From: Nectonema munidae
Lineage: Eukaryota > Nematomorpha > Nectonematoida > Nectonematidae
Length of the DNA stretch: 64,000 nucleotides
Assembly: GCA_030549495.1 (NCBI GenBank)
Contig: JAUIRK010001039.1
Location: 62,001-126,000, forward strand
Direction: 5' to 3'
Of the stretch, positions 1 through 12,700 are shown one piece after another. How positions within the stretch are numbered: position 1 is the first letter of the stretch; every line of letters starts with the position of its first letter. The position numbers were made by a program, and so were the translations under genes. The notes beneath the pieces were generated by a model. That model did not search any database. It saw nothing but the letters and a program-made list of their open reading frames with translations, and was not told where the DNA came from.

Positions 1-213
1 TGAGCGATACACTTTTAATGGAAAACCTTGAGACTTTTTTTGATAGTCCAGTCTGCTACTCGGCCTCCAATTATTTTATTGCATGCAAAAATCCTGGACT
101 GGAATGCTTTTGAGCAAATATAATTCAAAAAAAGTCCAACGGGTAATTTGATTCTCAGATATTTTAGTTAAAACTTGGAATCGCATCTAATGAATCAAAA
201 TGAGAAAGATTAC

Positions 214-734
214 CTGGCTATTCCATCCGCTGAACCATCTCCACGAATACCACAAAAAAGGCAAAGCCGGGAATCTTGGTCGAGCTTTGAGTCAGAATTA
301 TCTTGAACATTTAAATCGCGAGATGAAGAGAGGCTGGATGAGATTCTGCTTGTAGTATCATTGTTCGAGTTATGATTTTCGAAAGCAGGCGGGTCAAGGC
401 GGTTGCTTTCATCTTTGCCCGCATCTTCAGAGCTGGCTTTGCTGACGCACACCTCGTAGTGATGACTAGAGGAGCTGTTTCGTTTCAAACTCTTGAACAA
501 CTTCAGTCTGTTGATGGAGAAGGAGAGAGGAACGTTGTGCTTCTGATTGTGGAGCGCCTTCTTGATTTCCTCGACATTCTCTTCGCGGTTCAGGACATTG
601 CCGGCGTGCTTCGGGGTCCAAAACTTGTAGCGTTTGCCTTTCCACTTCTTGCTCAACTCTATCTGCTCCTGCTCACTCAAAATGTATTCGAACTCGCGCT
701 TGCGTCCGTTGCTTTGAAACGCTGAGGACGAGTG
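214..734 (-). CDS. trr: trr exon L, start of second extended PHD finger
   Basis: The acceptor ATGTTTTTTTGAATAG (737-752) is in phase 0 with exon K; another acceptor 13 bases further in would break frame. The donor is GTAATC at 208-213. The exon encodes FEYILSEQEQIELSKKW, a Ser-rich linker, and ends CLFCGIRGDGSADGIAR, the beginning of the extended PHD finger (C-x2-C, GDG, DG-x-AR) that precedes FYRN, FYRC and SET in KMT2 proteins. The rest of the finger lies left of the window. Confidence 0.85.
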
Positions 735-3700
735 CTATTCAAAAAAACATAATCCCAAATACAAGAGAGCTGCTACTCTAAGAAGGATGATGGGTGAGGG
801 GGTGCTGAACATGTTCTTCTTTGCTCTCAAACCAATTGTTGGCCCGCCTTATTTTGTATGCCTGCATACAACTGTATTTATTGTTGAGTTTTCAGCGTTT
901 TAACCGGTTATTTGAAGACAAAAATTATCTTTATAGATTATTATTATTATATGTAAAAACCTGCAAAAAGCCAGCAGTAACTTATGGTGGATTTTTGCGG
1001 GTTGACTGAAATTACACTCGTTTATCGCTGCTGCTGCTGCGAAAGTGTAACAAAATTTTACACTTTTCCCTGAGAGTATTTGCTTTTATGGAAATACTCT
1101 CTCAGTTTAAACAAAGCTTTGTTTTGAACTGATAGATTATACTCATATAAAGATAGTATATTCTAGAGGCTAACAAAATAATTATTAATTGATTGGACAA
1201 ACTTGCAAACTGGTGCATAAAAATAAGGATGCAATATAATTCCAAGCTTTCATTTACATTATCTACTAAAAAAGGAAATTTTCAACTTCCACTTTCTTGC
1301 TACTACTAAAAGGACAGCGTTTTCACAATTTTTATTTACCATTTTTTTAGTTTGTTTTGTCAAATAATAATAATCAAAGGATTATGCAGATATAATAATA
1401 TTTTAAGCGCAACGCATTATAACATTATGATTACAATGGCGTCTCAGTCCTTTGCAGAGCTTTTATATATTTAAATAAATGTAGTTAATTCCTTGTTGAA
1501 TTTACGAATCATTATTTGCACCTCGATTCACATCTAATTTGTAAAATAGAAAACCAGAATTCGATATTTCAGAACTTAAATACCATTTGTTAATTATCAG
1601 ATTTTAGCTCTCTTAACTTTTATTCCGTTGGAAACATTTCACAAAGAATGTTCAATTAAAACATTAAAAGCCCTACTTCTTGATCCACCCAATAACACAA
1701 TTTCAAATGACTTAAGTGGGCAGCATTGAACAAGATCACAAAATAGATGTAGTGAAGAAGTAGAACGTACGCCCGCTATCTTTGATTGGGAGTTTGGGGT
1801 GGAGTTGTCTTTATTGAAATCTTGTTGGCAGAAGTGAGCACTGTTCTTATTCTTGAGATTGATTGTAATGACGTACTGCTGATAACACTTTACACTGCAA
1901 AAGACCAAATCTTCATTCATGCGAAGTTGAGTTGTTGTGGTGCTCGCAATGACAACCTTGTTTTCATCTTCTCGAAGCTTGTCCACTTCAAAGGGCAAAT
2001 CACTGACCTTTTTGCGGATTTCAGCCTTCAACAAAATAACTTCACAATGGTGACAGTACAACTTTTGTCCAGATTGCAACCAGCCAAGAGAATTGTCCAC
2101 TTCTACTTCGGACCACGTTGTATTCGCTTTGTCCAAGGACATATCCTTGAGATTTAAGTTTTTCTTTCGATCTGCGGAATTGCAAACTACTAACAAAAGA
2201 GATTGCAAAAAATAATGATATCAGCAAAGATAAAAGGACCTGGACATTTGACGAAGCATACAATTTTTTTACTGTATTTTCATATTAGTTATTTAGTTTC
2301 TAAGGTTAGTGTTAGTTAAGTACTTAGTTATTTGTTTAACTAGTTAGATGGCTAGTTAACTTAGGACTAATTAACTTATTAATAATAAATGATAAACTAA
2401 CTTAAGAATATAGAAAAGCTCAATAAGAAGATAACACGACGTTAACATTAAAGAGAGTTGGTCATATGCATATTTACCAAAATTAATTTTTAGCAATAAA
2501 GTTATCAGCATTTTGTATGTCCACTATTTGTCGGACGAATTTAGACTCAATGGCATATGATAGAGCGACACATGGTTATGATGAGTTAAGGTGGAAATTC
2601 TTGAAAGAATAACTAACCGAGTGAATCGTTAAGAGAAATGGTGGAGATTGAATCTTCAGATGCTTTGGTTAGAGATTTCTGTTGTTGTAGAATTGAATAG
2701 GAAATTGGCGCGGGAACTTGAAGAAATTTAGCAAACTCCTTCATCATTTTTGACAAGTATGATTTATTCTGATTTAGCATTGTAAGCGTGATAGTGACAC
2801 TTCAAAAAATGAAAAAGTTAAATAAATTTTTTTATACTTACTACATATTACTTAAATTTCAGTGATATCTACATTATTACTGAATATCACAAAATTATTT
2901 TACACACGAAATAAGTTTCATTTTTTATATTTTTTTTAATTTTGTATACAAAAGAAAAGTCGTGTCTGCTTCCCCACTTTATTTTATTTCTGGCATACCA
3001 GCATGATTTTTTACGCGTAAGCAACATTTACAAAAATGAAACATCCACCATCCCTTTTCTTCAAGTAAAAAAATTCCTTATTAAAGAGAGAGAAAGCCAG
3101 ATTGTTCAGCATAGGCTCAGTGAGCGTCAAAGAATACAATTTATAATTGAAACTGGGGGCACACTGTCCTCTAAAAATGTTCACAGGATTATGATATGCA
3201 AGTTTCGTTACACTTTTGCAGCAGCTGTGATGAGTAAATGATTCGTTCCTTCCAGACACCATATGGCACTGCTGGATTTATCACTAGGTTTTCACTTATG
3301 GCTAGGAGTTAAAGAACCTTCTTCAAATTCTCAGTTCCAAGGCCGAGCCAAGTTGTCCCTCCACTCAACGTGGGTTAGAACCCAAATGGGTGGGTTGATT
3401 AAAACAACGTTATTAATAATCGTTCAAAGGCTTGTTGGCTGATTAAATTTACTTGTTAAGATCTTTCATCGAGAATGTCTGATCTAGAGTGGAGTTGAGA
3501 GAAGAATTATTTTCAGGGAAGAGAGAATCTTTAGTAGAGTCCAAACTCATCAAATCTGTGGAGGTACTGAAGACGCTTCCTAGATCATGATCAGCGCAGT
3601 TTGAAATTGCGCTCGTGAAATCTTCTTTTTCACCTTCAGTCTCAGCTAAAAAGAAAAGACATTCACGTTTTGTATTTTGGAAATGATGAAAAATCGCAAA

Positions 3701-6700
3701 AAAAGCCTTCATGAATAAATCGAAACTCTCGAAAGCATCAATAAAATGAAGTTATTTTGAATGGCGAGGGGCTTTCATCACAACTGTTTTAGCTCCACCG
3801 TTTCAATGAGACTACTTTTTTTTATTATAAAAAAACTCATTGAATATTGAAAACGAAATACAAACTATGAATATATATATTTCTTCAATTTAAGATTTCC
3901 AATTTTTCCTATTTTCCTCGTCGCCAAATTTTAAATGTCTTTCTTTTTCTCTTATCTTTCTCAACTACTTCCTTCTAGGTTATTTTGGTTTACCCTTATC
4001 CTTACCCAAATTTTGTAATTCAAAAGCTTTTTTGATAAACTCTCCTTTTGATCTCCTTTTATAAGCGTTTGCTTTTTTTGCTTTACTTTACATAAATTTC
4101 TTGTTTTCTCATTGGCCGAGAAAAATGGACTTTTCACTCTTAAAATTGGGCAAACATTTTTTTTATATTTGACAGATAGTTTCTATCACTTTATTTTTGT
4201 TCTATAAATAAAATAAATTCACATCTTGAAAGCAATACTTTTTTTATTTAAAATTTGTCGTAGCGTTGTAATAAAAAATCATATATTGAAAATATTTTCA
4301 GATTTAAACTTTCTATCTTAATCTAATATAATAATTTTTTAAATTTTGAAAAAGAGCGTTCAACCTTGAACGCTCTTTTTGAAGCTTCAGAAGAGAAATC
4401 TTCAGAGAGCTTCAGAAGCTCTCTTGAAGCTTGAGAGTTCTGCAATTTTAAATAGGTGCTGGGAGAAATTTGGGATTTTTCATTGCTCTCTTTTCTTTCT
4501 TTGATTTCGTTTTGCTCAAATCTAATATTTAAATATTGATCTTCAATAAACTAAGTTTGTTGTAGGCATCTTTTATTGAAAACCTTATATGCTGAGATAG
4601 GTTAACTAAATCGATAAATGGAGAATAATCTTTTTTTATTGAAAGCAAGTTTTTAGCCAAACCACAATTTCTTAGCTCTTTTTAACAAAGGAAGGTATGT
4701 CTTCATCATCAATTTTTTCAATAATGCTTTTCACTGATGGAAGGTTTTCACGGTAATGGAATGCTGCTTCTAGCCAACTTGCCCACCTCGTTACAATTGA
4801 AACAGGTGGGTGACCAATTGGTTTGAGAAGTAAATGTCTTTTCTCATTTTTAATTGCAAGTGCTTTAAACTAGATATCAAATCATCGGCGTGTTGGTAGA
4901 ATGCTTATACTTCTAAGGCACAATTATGTAAAAGATGCAAAAAAAACCTGTTACATGAAAAAGATTTGGAAACAAAACTTTCAAAGTTTTCCCAGCTTTT
5001 TTTTAGATCTTCCAATATCAAATTCTTTTAAAACATCGTCAATAATCTTGTTAGTTTTCTGAGTTTAGGTGATCTTCATAGGTAGGAATTTTTTATAAAA
5101 TGTGACGTTTGTAATTCAAGCCGACCCATCATAACATTAACAAAAACTTGCCCTGAAACATCTGTTTCAACACACATCAAAAAAATTTCTTGATTTTTCA
5201 TCAATTTCTTGAATTCTTTTAACTTTTGAAATACCAACTCTTAAATCGAATTTCTACCTGATTTAACCGAATTGCCCATATTTTTGAATAGAGTTTTGAT
5301 GCTTGCAAGATCCAATTTATGTAAAGGAATATTCTACGTCTATATCTATAGGCTTCACCAACGATCCAAGGCTTTCATTTTCAACACAAATTACTTAGTT
5401 TTCTTTTATGTTTGCAAAAATGAAAAAATTAGGAGCACAGAAAACAAAATGTGAAGAGCAGAGATGTAGGTCAGGAAGAAAAGCAATAAATGAGCAGAAA
5501 AATTTTCTATCACTTTTTCTGTAACTTTGAAGAGTTGATAGAAAATAAACATACAAAAACACTCACTTTCAAAAATGAGTATAAGTTCGGAAGTGAGCGA
5601 GCAGACACACACACATTTTAATATTTGAAGAATTAGCACACATGCACACTTTATCGATTTCGGAAGAAGTAACCTGATAGTAAGCCAGCGCACCCATGTT
5701 GACTTCATTAGTCAAGTTCAACTCCAATCCTTACAATTTAAGGTATATAAAATTTTAAACCGAACACGATTCTATTGTTCAGGCGATTCTAATTTTTTTT
5801 CTTCTTAAAAATAAAAATGAACTTTGTAGCTTCAAAGGAGAATATATGACTTTTATTGATCTAAAAAACCTGCAAGAAAACATTTGTCGAGTCTTTTCTT
5901 AATTCCAAACAAAAACTGACTTTAATGACATTTACGCGAAATATTAATTACTTATTCTAAATTTCAAACTAAAATTACGAGCATTCTCATTTATGTTATA
6001 ATAAAATCAACTTTTCGCAGCTTCTTTCAATGCCCAACTTTCACCACTATATACTAAACTTTTATACAGAAACAAACTCTTAAATTTATAGAGAAAGAAA
6101 TGACTTAAAGAAATGAATAAAATATAACAAAATATTAGCTGGATAACTTATTTAGTTAAAAAATCAAACGACTAATACCTAATTATTTTTGCTCTTTAAT
6201 TAACTGAACAAAATCTAAGACTAAAACAAAGAATCATATTTCTATTCATGACTTCGTTCATTATAATTATCTTTATGTAGCTTATTTTCATTAAAACTTT
6301 TTCTAGCGAATATTCTAAAATAAATATAAAAAATCAATACCCTCAAATACAAAAATATGAGACAACTTTGTTTTTGTGAGAGCGAGAAAAAACGGTACAG
6401 AAAAAGTCAGCACCCATTTGTCATTGCTTAATAACCTAGAGTGGCACTAGCAAATAAAAAGATATAGTCCAGGGTTTCTTAACCGGGGTCCACATGGACC
6501 CTAGGGGTCCATATAATAATTCAGGGCGTCCACAGGCGAAATATTATCATTGGGGTCCACTTGTTGAGCAGCATCAACCATAGGGGTGTCATTAAATGTC
6601 TTTCTTTTTTATTATTAGTTATAAAAATGGTATTATAATTGATCTGCATTAGATTTGCCTTCAATTCAATATGAATTCTATATACTATTTTTTCATAACC

Positions 6701-9700
6701 TCAAAAATTTTATTAGTGAAAAATATTAAAATTAAATAATTTTTTATGTCGAATTTTCATGAAGGGGTCCACCAAGAAAAAAAGGAGAGAAAAGGGGTCC
6801 ATGGGTTAAAAAAAATGTTGGAAAGCACTGAGCTATACAAACTATCATAAGTCGTATGGGAGAAAAAGTTAAAATAATCGCATTAAATACAAATGTTGAT
6901 TTATTGTGAAATGATTTCCATCGATGAATCAAATTTGATAGTTATTCCGAAGTACTGAAGGAAATCAAAAGTGTTCATTTATTTTATTAAAGGATATAAA
7001 GGGTGGGAGCACACATGCAAATAAAAGATCTTAAAATATCATATTTTACTGTCAATTATCTCTGAAAAAACATTTTGCAGCTAAGATGATTTTCAGAGAT
7101 AATAATTGATGCTAATATTAAAAATATAAACCTATTAATCACAATAATGAAAGACATGCTGATTGCAAGAAAAGCAATGTGATGATTTAAAATAATAATC
7201 TTCCTGAAGTAAAAAAGAGCTGCTAAATGCCCTCCGTACTAAATTTTGGGAGAAAAAAAACTTTTTTAGTAAAATAATTCTAAAGCAAAAAAAGATTGAA
7301 GGAAAGAACCTTTTAAACTCGTGACTGCCACAATAGGAACACATGGGGAGTATCTATCAGTGAAGTTCTCTTGCCAGGACCGACTTTTTCCAAGCATTGA
7401 TATGACGGACAAAAATGGAAAAAGCCTGGAAGGAGTCGGCGGATGCTGCGGACTATTTGGAGAGGGGATGCGGATGAAGTCTTCATTGGATATGATTGAA
7501 GAAGGAGATCGCGAAATTCTGAAAAGATATGAGAACTAAAGGAATGAGTTTTTAAGAGCAAACAGAGCTACTGAACCAATTTATTATAGACACTAGTAGA
7601 GAGAGAGAGTCGCAAGAATGCAGGAAATAAGAAATGATTTTTTTGGCATTGATTGCTATTTTAGTTTTACAGTATTTGTCTATCAAAGTATGTACTAATT
7701 TAAAATTACCTAAGATTTCCATATTTACATGTTTCTTAGTTATTTAGTAAGAAATTTAATATGGCTGTTTGGTTGGTTGCACTACTCTTCTTGCTACCTC
7801 TTTCAGAGTGATTTACGATCAGAGAAAGAACCTTTATTGATTCCAATTTTTTGGAACTAAAATGACAACAAAGATAGAAAATGAAATGTTATATTTTTTG
7901 AATGCATTAAATAGAATGTCTTTAATTAAGGTATATTGAGAGAGAGAGAGAGGAGAGAATTATAATAACAATAATTACATTTTCAACACTCGCATCGTTT
8001 GATTTCCTACATTTCATTATTCGTGAGTGTACCATTTTGTGAATTATTTTTGATCGAGATCATCACGAGGAATTTTTTGAGTGTTATTCATCGTCTCTGG
8101 TTCGAATCCAGGATCTGCAGTAGCAGCAGATTTCTTATCATAACAGTAATTTGATTTTTTGAGACATTTTGCCAATGAATTGATATAAACATTGATTGAC
8201 AATTTTTGATAGTTAATTAAAATCAACAAAAAATTTGCCTCCTTATAAACGCCAACCTTTCTTTTCTCTAAATAGGAATAAGCATTTAATAGAAAGTCTA
8301 AATTTCGAACTATGCACGTAAAATATATTTAGAGATAGATATAAATCAGTTGTTCGCAAAGTTTTTCTGATCGTTACCCACTTTTCACACATGATCCTGG
8401 TCTATGGCCCCACAACAATCATAGCCGGTGAATCCCGTCACTGTCCTACTAGTATCTAACAATGATAAAATTAATTAAAAAGGGCATTTTGCTAAAAGAT
8501 GTTTCAAGAATAAGCAAAAAAAGAAGGAAACATAGAAAATGCACTGAATGGAAAAAGTTTATTAATCCCACGCTATGTGATTTAATCTTTGAATCTTACA
8601 AATTTGATAACATTGTAAAAATTAAGTGCGCTAGTTGGGAGACAATTCTACTCAGTGTGAAGGGTGGTGTTGCTAAGAAGCCTTCCCTCCACCGGCTATC
8701 TACCCGCTAAACTCCTCTGGTTTAATTTATGCATAGCCTCAGATTATGGCCCCTTAAATTTTGCTTTATGGCCCTCCAGGGGGCCATGGCCCACAGTTTG
8801 GGAACCAATGATATAAATGCATACATAAGCTTATTTTGCAATAAATTTGGGAAAATTGTCACATGTCCAATCGAATAAAAGTATGAATATGATACAATAT
8901 AGAACAAAAAAATATTTCAGCATAATCAAAAGGAAAAAATGAATGCAAAGAAGAAATGAAGTTATTATAATTGTTTGTTTTGTTAATTGGATAGTTGCTG
9001 TAAAGCAGGGGTCGACAAAGTGGTCGATAAGATAGACAAACTTACCAAATTGTGCTATGCTTCATATATACTTTATGGTAGTGTAATAAATCTCGTTTTT
9101 CTAGGCGCATCAAGATGCCCTCTCCCCATTGGCCGGACAAAAGGAGATTCTCCTAGACTTCGCGCCAGCAGTTAGCATCAACTGGCAATAACTGTCCAGC
9201 CTATCAGAGCAGTGCCTGAAGTTCCGTTGGCTTCGTGGGTATCAAAGGGCAGCCCCTTCACTCTTTTTGCTCTTTTTCACGTTACATCTCCTGCCCAGCC
9301 ATCCAGAAGAAGACTCAATCGAAGTTTCAAATGGAGATCCTCCAAAGAACTTCCAACGATACATAAAATTTTTGTGTTTCATTTTTTGCATACAAAATTT
9401 TGTTCTTGTTATTTATTGATCCAATAAAATCGTTGCAAAAAAAAGGTAGCTTAGGACATTGTATAGTATAGGATATATGAAACATTTTTGGTTTGTATTT
9501 TCTCTCTTAATTCTTGGACATTGATTAATATTTTTATGAAACATTTCTAATTGGGGTGGGGGTCGATGTGAAGACAAATGTTCTATGAAGGGGAGGGCGA
9601 CGGGTAAAAAAGTTTGCCGATCCTTGCTCTAAAGAAAGAAATTTTCGCAAACACAAAAATTTAGCAAAATCAAAATCTGGGAACATTTCCAGAGTTTCAT

Positions 9701-12700
9701 GTTTTTAAATGAAATTTTTTATAACATTTAAAATCTTTCATATTTAAAACTAAAAATCACTGTAATTTCGATATTATAAAGTGCTTACCAAGTAAAAGAA
9801 AGTAGATTTTTTAGGATACATATCAAAAATGCTATAAATGTCCATTCGCCAAATTAAATTCTTGTAAATTTTTTTTGGATCCTAATTCACAAAATGCGGT
9901 TCTTGCGTACTTTACAGAAATTAGAAAGTTGGTTTATTTAATCGCTTAGTTATCATAATTCGTTTGATATTTATTCAAGTTTATTGGTTAATTAGTAAAT
10001 AGTTCGTTGATTTGATTGCTTATTTTGTTAGTTAATTAATTTCAAAAAGCGATGCACACCCATCCTACAACTTTGTGATTGATCAATGAAAGCAAGAGTA
10101 AAGAAAAATACCTTTGACTATCAGGAGTGCAAGATCGAGAACGAAAGGGACCTTTTCCACTTAAAAAGCTTCGATGCTGTCCATTTTGCGTGATTTGTGC
10201 TATTTCACTGTCCAGAAATTTTTCGTCGAGACTACTTCGCCCAGAATAGGAAGAAGAAACGAAGGTGAGTGGTAATGCCGTAGATGTGGGAAGCGAAGAG
10301 AACGAATAGCTCTTAGCACTCTTCTTGCTAGCTCTTTCAAATATGCTCTGTTGATTGACAGATGAGTAGGCGTCGTTGTGGAAGTCGGAAATAACAGCGT
10401 TGTCCACGTCACCAACACTGTAGCGGTGCTTATGAAAGTTCGTCTTCCTGACTTTAGCACTAGGAAGTAAAATAGGCAACAACTTTTTGATTCTGCTCTC
10501 ACAGAATTGCGCGACTTTTTTGGAGTTCCTGAATTCCTTAGGAAGCTTTGATGAGCCAAACAAAAAGTTCTTGTAGTAATCGTCAAAGACTTTCAGAGAT
10601 GCTTCTCCAAATTTGCCAGTCAATACTTTACAATCTAAAGAAGGAACTACACGCTTCAACAATCCATTCAGGAAATGATATACCCAAGGTAACTTTACAC
10701 GCAAAGCTATTAAATTATAAAGCACTCTACCACTCATTTTTACTATTCAAACCTCAACTTGCATAATAGTTGAAAAGTGCTCAACTAATCAAAATTGAAA
10801 AAAACTAGTTTGGTAAGTAATCGGCAAGAATACATTTTAGATCAAATGTACTTTTCTGTTTGAAAATTTTTTTGAATGTACAATTTTTGCGTATTTAAAA
10901 AAAAAAGCAAATTCATGCAATCGAACTTTTTATTTGTGCAATTCACTATATGTGAAAACTTTTTAAAATATATGATCTTCTGAATTAAAAGGTTCCATGC
11001 TTATAGTTAAAAAAATATAGGATATTAAATTATATAGAAAAGGATATTCCTTAATCTATATACTAAAAGAAAACCAGTCTTGAAAACAACAATTTGAATG
11101 TCCAGAGTAAAAAGTGAAAGGACATTTTAATGAATGGAGTAGGAAAAAATTTTTTTTAATTAAATTTAATCATAATAAAAAAAATTTCAAAAAAGGAGAA
11201 AGTCATTTCTTAGTTTAAAAATATATAATAAATATTTTTCCAATTTCATGCCTAGAATATAATACAACGGGATATTTACTATGGCTATTTTAAAGCCTAT
11301 TTCAGGGCGGTTTTATGCTTGCTATTAATGGTAGTGCGACAGTATAGACTCGTAGCATAGACAATTTGTTACTGCAAAATTCAGTGACAAGTGACAAAAA
11401 AGACAAGATGCGTGTCAAGTAAGGATTTAAAAGGATCTGGGAGCGAATAGTCGGCCAGGAGCGAATATATCGGAAAACAAATTAAAATAGTAAAATGGGA
11501 TAAATGAAAAATTAGTGATTACGGTATATGCCAGAATATACCTCGATTTGGTGTATAAGTCCACCCCCCAAATTTAAGGGCAAATGCTGGTGTTTAATAT
11601 GATTGGGTGTATACTGTAGAGTCATTGCGAATTTTGATTTGTGAATCCGCGTTTTCTAGGCATTTTGGGGTTGGGCCGTACTTAGGAAAATAAAATAGAC
11701 TTTCGCGCAATATTTTTTATACTCATTATAATTTTTATAAGATTCGTAAGATATCGGTTAAAATTAGGAGATGTCCAGTATTGATTCATAAGATATATGA
11801 TATTTTCATAAAAAACGTGAACATTTATCAGAAAATACGTCAAAAATGTGTTAGCATGTGTATTTTGGATAAATAAGGTAGAGAATGAAGTTTATGGGTG
11901 GAAGCAGAGTGTAGACTGTGATCGCGCCTTGCTTGCTAGTTCTAGGAAAAAAGTTTCCACAAAGAAAAAGTTGGCATTTCAACAGATGGCATCAGCCGTG
12001 GATAAAGACTGAGTTGTTACTATGCATTTCTCTAGTATAGTAGTTTACAACTAAACGATAAGTTCACAATAATATAAAATTAAAAATGATATTTTTATTC
12101 CGAGAAACATAAACATATTAAATATATGTGTTTATGTATTATTTTTATTCAAAAAAGGAGAGTGTAGTGGTGTTGTTTGATTACAGTCCCTTCGCATCAT
12201 TCAATTTCGAAGAAGATGGAGAGAGATAAGGATGAAAGGAATTAGCCTTGAGAGGAAAAGGTATACGTTTCCAGCTCGGTATTATAGGAAAGGTTATAGC
12301 AAGGAGAGTGAAAAGGTGATAATCACTCTTATGGGAGGCGAGTTTGTCTAGTGGTACCTTTTTTCATATGGAAACTTTTTTCCGATTACCTTGCTTTATA
12401 GTACACAAATTCAAGAGATGCAAAAATGAAGCATGAAGAATCGCTTTTTGAAAAGAATTGAGCAAAGTATATCACGTTTATTTAAGGAAAAAATAAGTTT
12501 ACTTAGAAAAATGGGAAGAAAAAAAAAATTTTATTTACAAAAAATTTGTTCAAATAAATTTAGATTTTTTTTAGAAAAAAATAGTCTTGGGTGGAGACCG
12601 GCATATATTAAATATATATACGAATTATATGAATTTTTTGGTTTAATTGCGTCAAACGGATCAACAATCCTTTAATGCGTGAGGATAAGAATGATGTTGG

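Larger units (their letters stand above)
3646..7309 (-). other. trr intron H-I with transposon remnants
   Basis: A 3.7-kb AT-rich intron. It holds a foldback cluster at 4349-4423, a hAT transposase remnant at about 4600-5240 and a non-autonomous hAT-like element at 6470-6830, each listed. Between 5300 and 6460 I see only AT-rich sequence with short chance frames. Confidence 0.6.
7519..10111 (-). other. trr intron G-H with two hAT elements
   Basis: A 2.6-kb intron containing a GA run at about 7938-7955, two non-autonomous hAT elements (8347-8810, 9006-9626) and a TTAGTTA-like tract at 9945-10040. The rest is AT-rich with nothing recognised. Confidence 0.6.

Noticed and set aside
2276-2410. 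Telomere-like TTAGG repeats
   Set aside because: The words are TTAGTTA and TTAACT without a fixed period; no TTAGG array is present.
10635-10743. Extending trr exon G to the ATG at 10737
   Set aside because: The frame is open and in phase, but its acceptor is poor and the sequence upstream matches the intronic block before exon B; the pyrimidine-rich acceptor at 10635-10647 fits better.
11510-11600. Transposon terminus (TTACGGTATATG...CCACCCCC)
   Set aside because: It looks like an element edge, but I found no inverted partner or second copy in the window.
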